A stretch of 64,000 nucleotides of DNA. Source: Luteitalea sp. TBR-22 (GTDB lineage Bacteria > Acidobacteriota > Vicinamibacteria > Vicinamibacterales > Vicinamibacteraceae). A program made the translations under genes and the position numbers. Where the stretch lies: assembly GCF_016865485.1 (NCBI RefSeq), contig NZ_AP024452.1:6160501-6224500 (forward strand), written 5' to 3'. Below the pieces are notes generated by a model. It was not told the DNA's origin. It did not search any database and saw only the letters and a program-made list of their open reading frames with translations. Positions 33,789 to 42,766 of this stretch are shown piece by piece (the first letter of the stretch is position 1; each line of letters opens with the position of its first letter).

Positions 33789-34976
33789 GTGACTGCCCCC
33801 GCTGCGCGACCACTCGTCGCAACCCTCGCGTTTGTCGCGGCCGCCCTCGGAGCGGTGACGCGGGCGCAGGCGCCGGCGCCCGCCTTCACCGCGCACACGA
33901 TTGCGACCGGCCTGTCCGAGGGCTACCAGGTGGTGGTCGCCGACCTCAATCGCGATGCCAGGCCCGACATCGTCGTCGTCGACAGCGGCAGCACGCGCGT
34001 GCAGTGGTACGAGAACCCCGAATGGACGCCGCACGTGCTGGTCGCCGGTGTCAGCGACCCGATCAACGCCGCGGCGTCGGACGTCGATGGCGACGGCATC
34101 CCGGAGATCGCCCTGGCCCACGGCTTCGCGATGGCGTACGCGAGCAGCCCGGGCATCGTCTCGATTCTCACGCACGGCGACGACCCGCGCGCGCCGTGGA
34201 CGGCCCGCGAGATCGACCGCGTGCCGACGGCGCACCGGCTGCGCTTTGCCGATCTCGACGGCACGGGACGGAAGGTGCTCGTGAACGCTCCGCTCATCGG
34301 CCCGGGCGCCGTCGCGCCGGAGTACCGGGGCCGGATGCCGCTCGTGATGTATCACCCCGGCAACTGGGCACGCGAGGTGATCGACGAGGAGGAGCAGGGC
34401 GTGGTGCACGGCATCACGCCGGTCACCTTCAGCGGCGACGATCGGGAGTCGCTGCTGACGGCCGGCTTCCTCGGCGTCCACGCGAGGCGCGTCGCGGGCG
34501 GCCAATGGATGCGCACGCGTCTCGCGGCCGGCGACCCGGCGCCCTGGCCGAAGAGCGGCGCCAGCGAGGTGGTCGTGGCGCGCCTCGGCGGCGAGGACGT
34601 GGTCGGCACCATCGAGCCCTGGCACGGCAACCAGGTGGTCGTCTACCGCCGGCGCGGAGCGACATGGGCGCGCACGGTCGTCGACGACAGCGTGAAGGAC
34701 GGCCACACGATGGTCGCCGGCGACGTCGACGGCGACGGGCGCGACGAGCTGCTCGTGGGCGAGCGCCAGGGACGGCGCAGCGTCTACCTGTATCGCGCCT
34801 CGTCCGGACGGGGTAACGCTTGGACGCGGCAGTTGCTCGACGACCGCGGCATGGCGGCCGCCGGGTGCGCCATGGCCGACCTCAACGGCGACGGACGCGT
34901 CGACGTCGTGTGCGTCGGCACCGCCACGGCGAACCTCAAGTGGTACGAGAACCGGCCCGGGTCGTCCGGCCGCTGA
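33789..34976 (+). CDS. secreted FG-GAP/VCBS-repeat beta-propeller protein
   Basis: A 395-residue protein with a signal peptide (about 1-27). It has repeated FG-GAP/VCBS-type blades with calcium-binding loops: VADLNRDARPDIVVVD, ASDVDGDGIPEIAL, AGDVDGDGRDELLVG and ADLNGDGRVDVVCVG. Such integrin-like propellers are extracellular and bind glycans or proteins. The TRVQWYENP and TANLKWYENR phrases are typical of Planctomycete and Acidobacterial members. The GTG at 33789 is chosen because the signal peptide follows it directly. No catalytic motif is seen. It is convergent with the CARDB protein gene, with a 103-base gap. Confidence 0.85.
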   Translation: MTAPAARPLVATLAFVAAALGAVTRAQAPAPAFTAHTIATGLSEGYQVVVADLNRDARPDIVVVDSGSTRVQWYENPEWTPHVLVAGVSDPINAAASDVDGDGIPEIALAHGFAMAYASSPGIVSILTHGDDPRAPWTAREIDRVPTAHRLRFADLDGTGRKVLVNAPLIGPGAVAPEYRGRMPLVMYHPGNWAREVIDEEEQGVVHGITPVTFSGDDRESLLTAGFLGVHARRVAGGQWMRTRLAAGDPAPWPKSGASEVVVARLGGEDVVGTIEPWHGNQVVVYRRRGATWARTVVDDSVKDGHTMVAGDVDGDGRDELLVGERQGRRSVYLYRASSGRGNAWTRQLLDDRGMAAAGCAMADLNGDGRVDVVCVGTATANLKWYENRPGSSGR

Positions 34977-35079
34977 GCCACGCCTGGGGGACGCACGCCC
35001 GGCCGGCCGTGACCGGGGGGCGTCCCGGCGACGACTGCACCGGCGGGACACCCCCTCGACCACTCGCGTCAGCGAACGC

Positions 35080-37785
35080 TCACGGGTTGACGACGACCGT
35101 GCCGCCCGACGCCGTGCAGTTGTTCGACTCGTCCTGCTCGCTCACCTTCTTGACGTCGTCAGCACAAGCGAGGACGAAGTAGGTGCCCGGGACGGCCGCG
35201 AGCGGCACGGTGACGACCTTGCTGCCGGCCGACGACGCGCCGGGCGCGAGCGCCACCACCGAACGGGTGCCCGACAGGAGCACGTCGTAGGCGGACCACG
35301 TCGCGTCGAGCGAGAGGTAGTAGCGGGTCGTGGACGCCGCTGCAGGTCCCTGACCCTGGTTGGTGACCGTGTCGGCCAGCGTCATCTTCTGCCCGAGCCT
35401 GATCGTTGTGGCGACGGGTCCCACCTGCGAGACCACGAGATCGGGACGGTCCACCAGAACGGTGCCGGCAGAGACGGCGCAGTTGTTGGCCTCGTTGGCC
35501 TCGGGGACCTTGCCCTGGGCGTCCGCGCAGGCGATCAGCCGGTACGTGCCGACCGGCGTCGTCGCCGGGACGGTGACCGACCGGGAGCCCGTGGACGCCT
35601 GATCGGGGGCGAGGGCCGCGACGCTGCGTGAACCGGCGAGCAGGAGGTCGGCGGCGTCCTTCACGCCATCGGTCGACAGGTAGTAGCGGGTGACCGACGC
35701 TCCGGACGTGACCGTCGCGACGTTCTGGGTCGTGTCGCTCGCGGTGAACTTCATCCCCGGCGCGATGGCCGACGGCGGCTCACCGACGACGGTGACGCGC
35801 AGGTCGGCCAACCGCACCTCCACCGGCGTCGGCGACGCGGTGCAGTTGTTGCCTTCGTTGCTCTCGCCGACGACTCGCGCGTCGTCGGCGCACGCCAGCT
35901 GCCAGTAGGTTCCCACCGCCATCGCCGACGGCACGGTGACCGTCGTCGGGCCAGTGGACGCCTCGCCGCTCGTCAGGTACGCCACGGCCCGCTGGCCGCC
36001 GAGGCGCACGTCGCCCTTGCCGAGCGTCGTGTCGGCCGACAGGTAGAAGCGCGTCGTGGACGCCGCTGCAGCCGAGGCGCCGGCGTTCGTGGTGGTGTCG
36101 GTCACCAGGTACGTGCTGCCGGGCGAGACGAGGGCTGGCGGCGCGCTCGCGGCGCTGACGCGCAGGTCGACGCCGCTCACGGCGAAGGTGGCCGTCACGT
36201 CCTGCGCGCCGTTCATCGTCAGCGCGCAGTCGACCGTGCCGGTACAGGCACCGCTCCAGCCGGTGAACACGCTTCCGGGGTCGGGGAGGGCCACCAGCGT
36301 GACCGCACTCGCCTCGGCCACGTCGGCCTGGCAGGTGGCGCCGCAGTCGATGCCGCTGCCGGTGACGCGGCCGCTCCCGGCGCCCGCCTTCTGCACCGTG
36401 AGCCGCGCGGTCGTGGGCGCCGCGCCAGCGACGTACAACGAGTACGTGCGCGACACCGCTGCCCCGAGCGCGTCGGTCACGTCGACGGTGATGTCGAACG
36501 TGCCGCCCTGGGTCGGCGAGCCGGACAGGACGCCTGGCCGCTCGAGTCCCGTCTGCGGGTCGACGTACGTGCCGAGCGACAGTCCCTGCGGCAGCGGATC
36601 ACCAGAGAGCGTGATGGTGTACGGCGCCGTCCCGCCGACCACGACGGTGCGCGGCAGGTAAGGCTCCGTCGTGTCGCCGTCCTGCAGGTGATCCACGAGG
36701 CCCAGCGGCGCCTCGGCCGCGAACCCGGCCATCTGCGCGCCGATGTACTCGCCGACGACGACGCGTTCCTCACAGTTGACGAAGTACGGGTCGCCGTTGG
36801 CGTCGGTGACCTGGACGGCGGTGCCGATCCCGTGGCGGTAGTTCGGGTCGGCCGGGTCGCTCGCCGGGTTCGCGTCCGAACACATCGCCTCGCCGGTCTC
36901 GCCGTCCAGGGTGTCGAGGCCGGCCGCGTACTTGTAGAACTCGTAACGGCGCGTCACCTGCTCGGCGCCGTCGCCCATGTCGTCGGGCAGGCCTTCGAGC
37001 GCGTCGTTCTTGCCGCCGCCAGGGCTGGTCTGCAGCAGCTTCCACTCGCTCTCGACCTCGTCGGGTTCCTGGTTCTGCCACTCGGCCTTGCCGTCGCCGT
37101 CCTTGTCGGCCGACACCAGGTCGGCCAGCGCCACCGGGTTCGCCCTGTGCGTCTTGGTCTTGATGACCTTCACCCAGACGGGCTCGCCCCAGGCCTTGTT
37201 GTTGGCCGCCGGGACGGGCGGCGCGGGGATGACGGCCACGACTGCCGCGGGCTTGTTGTCGACCGGCGGCGCGTAGCTCCAGGAGGGCGTCGCGACGCCC
37301 ACCGGGGCGCCGGCGTACGCCAGGCCGCCCGCGTGGTCGTCGACCAGCCACCGGTACTTCACGGTGGTCGGCGTGCCGTAGTAGCCGAGGCCGAAGTGCT
37401 CGCAGCCTTCGTTGACCGACGTGTCGGTGCAGGTGTGACCACTCGGAGGCGTGAGGGTCGGGATGGCGGGATTGGTGAAGCTGCCGTTGGCGCCCCAGCT
37501 GCCGTCGGGGTTCTTCGTGCTCTCGTAGCGGACGAAGACCTTCGGGTGGGCCGGATCGCTGTTGTCCTCGCGGATCCTCGGCGCGCCGTAGTGGTTCCAG
37601 TCGAACGTGTACGTGATGTCGGTGCTGCGGATGTCGTGGATCTCGATCTCGAACCCGTGGCAGACGCCGCCGGTGTCGTTGATCGTGTCGAAGTTGTTCA
37701 GGTCGCCGATCACCGTCTGTGCGCCGGCGACGGAGGCCGCGAGGGAGAGCAGTGCCGAGGCGACGAACCGTGTGAGCGTACGCAT
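35080..37785 (-). CDS. large secreted protein with three CARDB domains, an InlB-like repeat and a putative Ig domain
   Basis: A 901-residue exported protein. The signal peptide ends VAGAQ. The unique N-terminal part (about 25-390) holds DKDGDGKAEWQNQEPDE and several Cys. Then come a putative Ig (He_PIG-like) domain (GDPLPQGLSLG to GGTFDITVDVTDA), a divergent InlB B-repeat (GRVTGSGIDCGATCQADV, FTGWSGACTGT) and three tandem CARDB domains. Each CARDB domain starts with DLRVS, DLRVT or DLVVS and closes with a Cys-Ala-Asp and E.NEGNNC-like turn. CARDB domains are beta-sandwich adhesion modules of surface proteins. The last residues VVVNP carry no sorting signal. Role: probable cell-surface or extracellular adhesin; the ligand is unknown. 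Confidence 0.85.
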   Translation of the reverse strand: MRTLTRFVASALLSLAASVAGAQTVIGDLNNFDTINDTGGVCHGFEIEIHDIRSTDITYTFDWNHYGAPRIREDNSDPAHPKVFVRYESTKNPDGSWGANGSFTNPAIPTLTPPSGHTCTDTSVNEGCEHFGLGYYGTPTTVKYRWLVDDHAGGLAYAGAPVGVATPSWSYAPPVDNKPAAVVAVIPAPPVPAANNKAWGEPVWVKVIKTKTHRANPVALADLVSADKDGDGKAEWQNQEPDEVESEWKLLQTSPGGGKNDALEGLPDDMGDGAEQVTRRYEFYKYAAGLDTLDGETGEAMCSDANPASDPADPNYRHGIGTAVQVTDANGDPYFVNCEERVVVGEYIGAQMAGFAAEAPLGLVDHLQDGDTTEPYLPRTVVVGGTAPYTITLSGDPLPQGLSLGTYVDPQTGLERPGVLSGSPTQGGTFDITVDVTDALGAAVSRTYSLYVAGAAPTTARLTVQKAGAGSGRVTGSGIDCGATCQADVAEASAVTLVALPDPGSVFTGWSGACTGTVDCALTMNGAQDVTATFAVSGVDLRVSAASAPPALVSPGSTYLVTDTTTNAGASAAAASTTRFYLSADTTLGKGDVRLGGQRAVAYLTSGEASTGPTTVTVPSAMAVGTYWQLACADDARVVGESNEGNNCTASPTPVEVRLADLRVTVVGEPPSAIAPGMKFTASDTTQNVATVTSGASVTRYYLSTDGVKDAADLLLAGSRSVAALAPDQASTGSRSVTVPATTPVGTYRLIACADAQGKVPEANEANNCAVSAGTVLVDRPDLVVSQVGPVATTIRLGQKMTLADTVTNQGQGPAAASTTRYYLSLDATWSAYDVLLSGTRSVVALAPGASSAGSKVVTVPLAAVPGTYFVLACADDVKKVSEQDESNNCTASGGTVVVNP

Positions 37786-38010
37786 GCGAGAAACCTCCGC
37801 CCTCGCACAAGCCGACGCACCGCGCCGGAGATCTCGTCCGAAAGCCGTCCCTGCAATCTACGCGTCGCAGATGAGCGCTCGATGAGATGATCGCGACGCC
37901 CGCCTGCCGGAATTCCGGCAGTTGCTTACGCGTTTCCGCATCCTCGTGCTCGAGCGGAACCGAAACCTGACCGGGTCCTGACCGAGACACGACGCCATCC
38001 ACACAGGCGA

Positions 38011-38460
38011 TCGCTATACCAGGCCGACATCTTCAGTTGCGCCTGCCCGGGCAACGGCGACCTGCGCGACGACACGACGCGCGGCGCACGCGCGCTGATC
38101 GGCGCGCCGCTCACCATCGACTTCGCCACGCCGATCCGGGCGTTCGGCCTGTACTGGGGCAGCCCCGACCGCGGCAACACGATGACGCTGTTCGACGGCG
38201 CATCGCCGGTCTTTACCGCGACGGGATCCGATGTGGGGCCGCTCGTCGGCTTCGGGCATCCCGGCGCGGGCTACGTCACCGTGGTCGCAGGTCAGGGCGA
38301 GCGCTTCACCCGCGTCGTCCTGTCGTCGACCGATTACCCGTTCGAGACCGACAATCACGCCTACGTGCCCGCCGTGCCGGAACCGTCGGCGCTCCTCCTG
38401 CTCGCGGCCGGGCTCGGCGCATGGCGGCGACCACGCCGTCCCGCAGCCTGGCGCCACTGA
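38011..38460 (+). pseudogene. 5'-truncated PEP-CTERM protein gene
   Basis: Frame 1 is open from upstream of 38011. It encodes SLYQADIFSCACPGNGD, then IDFATPIRAFGLYWGSPDRG, the usual body of PEP-CTERM proteins, and ends with the sorting signal VPEPSALLLLAAGLGAW plus basic residues. There is no ATG upstream of this body and no signal peptide. The only internal ATG (38182) would start in mid-domain. I read it as a remnant that has lost its 5' end, or a gene with an unrecognised start. The 225 bases upstream (37786-38010) show nothing else. Confidence 0.6.
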
Positions 38461-38517
38461 CGCGAAAGCGGATCGCGCGTCACCACACTCCGAGGGCCGG
38501 GCGTCGTGAACGTCGGC

Positions 38518-38580
38518 GTCCGGGCCTCGGCGCTGGACGCCGGGCATCCCGCGTTCGGCGTTCGGCGTTCGGCGTTCCAT
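38518..38580. repeat. GCGTTCG array with related GGACGCCGG units
   Basis: GGACGCCGGGCATCCC is followed by GCGTTCGGCGTTCGGCGTTC (to 38578). It is the reverse-complement type of the repeat inside the M28 gene at 9579-9611. It sits directly before the gene at 38597. Confidence 0.7.
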
Positions 38581-38596
38581 CTGTTACCGTCGCGAC

Positions 38597-39481
38597 ATGG
38601 CGACGCGGCCAGGTGCCTGGCGACGAGGAAGGGTCGTGGTGCCGGCGCTGCTGGGCACGGTCCTGGCCGGCGTGTCGCTGGTCGCCTGGATGAGGGCGCC
38701 GCAGGCCAGTGCGGGCCCGTGCGACGTGGCGATGGGGCCGGCCTCCCTGCCCGACGTCTCCGAGACGAGCGGCCTGGCCGTCGGCCGGCGCCAGCCGGTG
38801 ATCTGGACCCACAACGACTCGGGACACGCCACCGACCTGTTCGCGCTCGACGAAGCGGGCCGCGAGGTCGGGCGGGTGCGCGTGCCCGTCGAGACGCGCG
38901 ACTTCGAGGACGTGTCGGCGGGCCGCTGCGCGGCGGGTGACTGCCTGTACGTGGCCGACATCGGCGACAACGCCCGTCGACGCCCGCGCGTGGTGCTGCA
39001 CCGCCTGCCGGAGCCGGGCGCGGGCACCACGCACACCGCCGCCCTGGAGACGTTCGTCCTCACCTACCCCGACGGGCCGCACAACGCCGAGGGCCTGTTC
39101 GTCCTCGGCGAGGAGGCCTTCCTGGTCACCAAGGACCGCCGCGGCACGGTCTATCGCACGGGCCCCCTGCCGGCCGGCGGCGGCGCCATCACGATGCAGC
39201 GGGTGGGTGACCTGGGACTCGAGGTGGTGACCGATGCCGAGGCCTCCACCGACGGACGGACCGTGATCGTGCGCACTCCCGACGTGGCCACCCTGCATCG
39301 CGCGGCCGACGTCGTTGCCGGACGCCTGGCGCCCTACCTGACGATCCCGCTGCTGGGTCTCCGGGAGCCGCAGGGCGAGGGCGTGGCCATGCGCGGTGAC
39401 GCCATCTACCTGTCGAGCGAGGGGCGCATCGGCGGCGACGGCCGACTGCTGCGCCTCCGCTGCCGGCTGCCGGCGCCCTGA
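38597..39481 (+). CDS. exported beta-propeller-like protein of unknown function
   Basis: A 294-residue protein. A hydrophobic N-terminal segment (VVVPALLGTVLAGVSLVAWM) is a signal peptide or anchor. The rest contains VSETSGLAVGRRQPVIWTHN, TRDFEDVSAGRCAAGDCLYV followed by ADIGDNARRRP, and EGLFVLGEEAFLVTKDRRG. It then ends LREPQGEGVAMRGDAIYLSS. This is the pattern of secreted six-bladed propeller-like proteins annotated as hypothetical in many bacteria. No catalytic residues are evident. The ATG at 38597 follows a GCGTTCG repeat array. It is convergent with the gene ending at 39485, only three bases apart. Confidence 0.7.
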   Translation: MATRPGAWRRGRVVVPALLGTVLAGVSLVAWMRAPQASAGPCDVAMGPASLPDVSETSGLAVGRRQPVIWTHNDSGHATDLFALDEAGREVGRVRVPVETRDFEDVSAGRCAAGDCLYVADIGDNARRRPRVVLHRLPEPGAGTTHTAALETFVLTYPDGPHNAEGLFVLGEEAFLVTKDRRGTVYRTGPLPAGGGAITMQRVGDLGLEVVTDAEASTDGRTVIVRTPDVATLHRAADVVAGRLAPYLTIPLLGLREPQGEGVAMRGDAIYLSSEGRIGGDGRLLRLRCRLPAP

Positions 39482-39484
39482 CCC

Positions 39485-40000
39485 TCAGGGCCGCGGCTGC
39501 GCCAGGGCCGCGGCCAGCGAGGCGCCCTTCGCCTCGGTGAACGCGCCGGTCTCGCGCCACAACACCTGTCCCGCGCGCTCGACGACGAACACGTGGATCG
39601 TGTCCTCGGTGGTGATGCCGAGCGACGTCTTGAAGGGCGCCTTGTCGAGGTACAGCGTCACCGTGCGCTCGCGCGCCTTGACGTCGGGGATGCCACCACG
39701 CATGCCACGGTTGATCGTCCACTGCAACAGGCGGATCAACGGCCCGATGGTCGGCACCTCGTAGTACTCCGTGTCGGGGATGCGGCCGACCGTGCCCTTG
39801 ACGAACGGCACCCAGCTGTCGACCTGCGCCTGCTGCTCCCGCTTGAACGCGACGAAGACGACGTTGCGCGTGCCGGCGAAGTCCCTGGGCAGCGTCATCG
39901 GGCGACCCTCGAGGTTCTTGCTGGTGACGGTCGGGAAGCGCGCGCCGTCGGCCAACGCCAGCGCCAACGCGAGGGTCAGGAAGGTGGTCGCGACGGGCAC
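39485..40000 (-). CDS. exported thioredoxin-fold (Atp10-like) protein
   Basis: A 171-residue protein starting at GTG 40000, with a signal peptide (about 1-18, TTFLTLALALALADG). The mature part begins FPTVTSKNLEGRPMTLPRDF, continues AGTRNVVFVAFKREQQAQVD and has VTLYLDKAPFKTSLGI and TIHVFVVERAGQVLWRETG. The order resembles redoxin/Atp10-like proteins with a thioredoxin fold but without a CxxC motif. Mitochondrial Atp10 is an assembly factor; bacterial relatives have no proven role. The gene stands alone. An Atp10 relation is my best guess, not certain. Confidence 0.65.
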   Translation of the reverse strand: MPVATTFLTLALALALADGARFPTVTSKNLEGRPMTLPRDFAGTRNVVFVAFKREQQAQVDSWVPFVKGTVGRIPDTEYYEVPTIGPLIRLLQWTINRGMRGGIPDVKARERTVTLYLDKAPFKTSLGITTEDTIHVFVVERAGQVLWRETGAFTEAKGASLAAALAQPRP

Positions 40001-40029
40001 GTCCGAAGTCTAGCCCAGCCGATGTGTAA

Positions 40030-40140
40030 GGACGCGAGGTCGACATCGCCGTGGCGGCGTGCGCGCTCGTCGACGACGCGGCCCTGTGGACGCTCAATCC
40101 TGCCGACTTCCGCGACCTGCCCGGATTGCGCCTGGCCTGA
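40030..40140 (+). pseudogene. C-terminal remnant of a VapC-type PIN-domain toxin
   Basis: After an in-frame stop at 40027-40029, the frame reads EVDIAVAACALVDDAALWTL, then NPADFRDLPGLRLA and a stop. This is the last third of a PIN domain, with the D-x-x-I-A...L.T.N..DF pattern of VapC toxins. The N-terminal two thirds, with the first acidic active-site residues, are absent and no VapB antitoxin is near. It marks a decayed toxin-antitoxin locus. Confidence 0.7.
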
Positions 40141-40184
40141 CGGCAGGCCGGCCCGGATCACGCGTGGCCGTAGAATGGCCGCCG

Positions 40185-41044
40185 ATGCACCCCCTCCTCC
40201 ATCGACTCGGCGGCCTGGCCAAGGTGCAGGTGGCGCGCCTGCGCCGCCGCCCGGTCACCGACGAGTACGAGACGGGCGCCCCCTCCCCACAGCGCGCGCT
40301 CGACCTCTACGCCGGTGAATGGGCCTCGCGCCTGCCGGAGCCGCTGTCGGGCCTCACGGCAGGGCGCATCCCGCTCTTCGAGGACTCTCGCCTGCGGTGG
40401 GGCCTCGAGCGCCTCGGGGGCGTGCAGGGTGCCCACGTGCTCGAACTCGGACCGCTCGAGGGCGGGCACACGTGGCTGCTCGAGCAGCAGGGCGCCGCGC
40501 GCATCACGGCAATCGAGGCCAACCGGCGCGCCTACCTGAAGTGCCTCGTCATGAAGGAAGTGGTGGGGACGACGCGCGCCCGCTTCCTGCTGGGCGACTT
40601 CGTGGCCTTCCTCCGCGAGTCGCCGGAGGCACGCTTCGACGTCGGCGTCGCCTCCGGCGTGCTGTACCACATGCACGAACCGGTCGAGCTGCTGGCGCGG
40701 CTCGCGCGCGCCTGCGAACGACTGTTCATCTGGACCCACCACCACGATGCCGCCTTCGTGGCGAAGCGGCCGGAAGTGGCGGCGCGGTTCCGGGCGCCGG
40801 AAGTGCGCACCGTCGAGGGCTTCACGCACACGCTGCACCCACACTGGTACCAGGCGGCCCGCTTCACGCCCGGCTTCTGCGGCAGCGGCGAGACCCACCC
40901 GCGCTGGATGACGCGCGACGACATCGTCGGCGCCCTGCGCCACTTCGGCCACGACCGCGTCGAGGTCGGCTCGAAGAGCCCACGCACCCGCACGGTCCGG
41001 CGATGGCGCTGGTGTCCTTCCGCGGGTCGGCAGAGCGCCCCTGA
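40185..41044 (+). CDS. class I SAM-dependent methyltransferase with a C-terminal frameshift
   Basis: A Rossmann-fold methyltransferase. Motif I is VLELGPLEGGHTWLLEQ (about residues 87-103), followed by ARITAIEANRRAYLKC and the FDVGVASGVLYHMHEP motif IV region. In the ATG 40185 frame the sequence turns Arg-rich after VEVGSKSPRTRT (about 40975) and would run 240 bases into the antisense of the next gene. One frame over, the DNA reads EEPTHPHGPAMALVSFRGSA and stops at 41044, the ordinary end of this family. A one-base loss near 40970-40975 explains this. It may be a real mutation or an assembly error. If real, the enzyme has a wrong C-terminus but the SAM site is intact. The substrate is unknown. 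Confidence 0.75.
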
Positions 41045-41074
41045 CCGAGACCGACGACGAGCGCGAGGCGGGAC

Positions 41075-42766
41075 CTATCGTGATGCGGTGGCGAGTTGCG
41101 CGAGGATCGCCCGCGTCTCGGCGACGCGCCGCTCCATGCCGGCGCGATACCTCGACATCTGTTCGTTGACCGCCGTGCCCGGCTGGTCCAGCGCGGCCTC
41201 GATCTCGCGCAGGTACTGCTCGGACAGTTCGAGGTACCTGCCCCTGGTCGCGGGGTTGGCGAACCCCTGGCCGTTGGCGCGGACGTAGACCGGCGTCGTG
41301 TGCGCGACCTGCGTCGGACCACCCCTGGCGCGCGCGGCCACCCACAGTCCGTGCGCGCCGACCCGCAGGTCGTGCGTGAGGCGCAGGCGCTCGGCCGACT
41401 GCCCGGGCTCGCCGGCCGACACGGCCTTCACGACCTGACCGTGCACGACAAGCTCGAGGTCGCGCAGCGGCACGTCGACGGCGTGCCCGCGCGCCTCGAC
41501 GACGATGCGCAGCGTGTCGCCGTCCTTGCGCTCGAGCGTCGTGCCCGGCCACGCGTCGTCCACGCGCAGGTCGAGCATCGGGCCTGTCGTCACGAACGTG
41601 CGCCCGGCCTTGACCCCGCGCATCCAGGTCTCGAAGGTCAGCGGCCCGTCGACGTGCGTGTAGAAGCGGGCGTCGCCGATGTGCGGGCCTTCGTCCTCCT
41701 CGGCCCCGAACGCCTTGTTGCGGCCGCACCACGGGAAGTCGGAGCCGGCGAGCGCGGTGATCGGGAACCCGAGGTCCAGGAAATGGTAGTAGTGCGTCGT
41801 GATGAGCGGGCCGGCGGGCGCGCAGAACTGCAGGAGCTCGAGGAAGTCGATCTTGCGCTGCAGCGCGTCGAGCGTCATGCCGCGGTAGCCGTGGAACGTG
41901 ATCGCCTGGTGCGCGTAGCCGGTGATGCCGCCCAGCGCGTGGACGCGGTCGAACGTGCGGTCGTAGCCGTAGTAGGCATCGACGGGACGCACGCGCACGC
42001 GCTCGGCGGCGCCGAGCGAGATGGTGTGCCCGATCTCGGGTGTCCGCGGGTCTTCCTGTCCCGGTGAGATCAGCCGCCCGCCCTCCTGGTAACGTCCCTC
42101 GGCGCCGAACGCGTACTGGGTGAAGTAGTTGGTGTGGAAGTCGCCCATCTGCAGCAGGTTGCCGACGTGGATGTCCTCGGCGGCAAGCCACCGCTGCACC
42201 AGCGGGTTCTCGCGGGGCGAGCGGCGCAGGTGGATGTGATCGTCGGACGAGTACCAGCCGCGCCCTGGCATGTCGATCCACCGGCGCAGCTCGTAGCGTT
42301 CCTTCCTGCTGCGGCCAGCCGACACGGTCAGGCGATGCTGCTGCCGCACGAACTCGTAGCCCTTCGTCAGCGTGATGACGTAGTCGCCCGGTGGAAGCGC
42401 CACGTCGAACGGCGCATCCACGTAGAACGCCCCGTCCGGCTGGGTGGCGTAGCCCTGCGCGCTGTCGTCGTGCCCCCACATGATCGCGAGCGCCTCACGA
42501 GGCACGCCGAGCGCCTCGCCGGGCATGGCCAGCGCCCCGAGCGGTGCCTTGCTGATCGGCTTGCCGGAGGCGTCGGTGATGCGCACGCGCACGGGCGTCG
42601 GCGCGGACGCGCCGGCCTCGACCACGGTGACGCGCAGCGTTCCGTTGGTGGCTGCGGCGGCGGTGTAGAGGTACAGCGCCGCGAGCACGATTCCCGAGGC
42701 GATCGGCAGCACGGCATGGGCGCGCGCGCGGACGGAGTCGTGCGCGGAACCGGACAGGGACGTCAT
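41075..42766 (-). CDS. CehA/McbA-type PHP-like metallohydrolase with N-terminal transmembrane segment
   Basis: A 563-residue protein. A hydrophobic segment (about 19-40, VLPIASGIVLAALYLYTAAA) acts as signal or anchor. A carboxypeptidase-regulatory-like beta domain follows (VRVRITDASGKPISK, FYVDAPFDVALPPGDYV). The CehA/McbA domain of the PHP superfamily has metal motifs YSSDDHIHLRR, QMGDFHTNYF, GYAHQAITFHGYRG and AGSDFPWCGRN. CehA and McbA hydrolyse carbaryl esters; most relatives have unknown natural substrates and probably cleave phosphoesters or esters in the periplasm. Its start overlaps the stop of the HupE/UreJ-like gene (ATGA), so the two form an operon. Confidence 0.85.
   Translation of the reverse strand: MTSLSGSAHDSVRARAHAVLPIASGIVLAALYLYTAAAATNGTLRVTVVEAGASAPTPVRVRITDASGKPISKAPLGALAMPGEALGVPREALAIMWGHDDSAQGYATQPDGAFYVDAPFDVALPPGDYVITLTKGYEFVRQQHRLTVSAGRSRKERYELRRWIDMPGRGWYSSDDHIHLRRSPRENPLVQRWLAAEDIHVGNLLQMGDFHTNYFTQYAFGAEGRYQEGGRLISPGQEDPRTPEIGHTISLGAAERVRVRPVDAYYGYDRTFDRVHALGGITGYAHQAITFHGYRGMTLDALQRKIDFLELLQFCAPAGPLITTHYYHFLDLGFPITALAGSDFPWCGRNKAFGAEEDEGPHIGDARFYTHVDGPLTFETWMRGVKAGRTFVTTGPMLDLRVDDAWPGTTLERKDGDTLRIVVEARGHAVDVPLRDLELVVHGQVVKAVSAGEPGQSAERLRLTHDLRVGAHGLWVAARARGGPTQVAHTTPVYVRANGQGFANPATRGRYLELSEQYLREIEAALDQPGTAVNEQMSRYRAGMERRVAETRAILAQLATASR

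Noticed and set aside
38037-38693. A 218-residue plus-strand protein in frame 3
   Set aside because: It is Arg-rich and overlaps the PEP-CTERM remnant in frame 1, whose sorting signal and body are recognisable.
40185-41288. Methyltransferase gene extending to 41288
   Set aside because: The last 240 bases are antisense to the CehA-type hydrolase and the translation is Arg/Ser-rich. The family ending lies in the neighbouring frame and stops at 41044.
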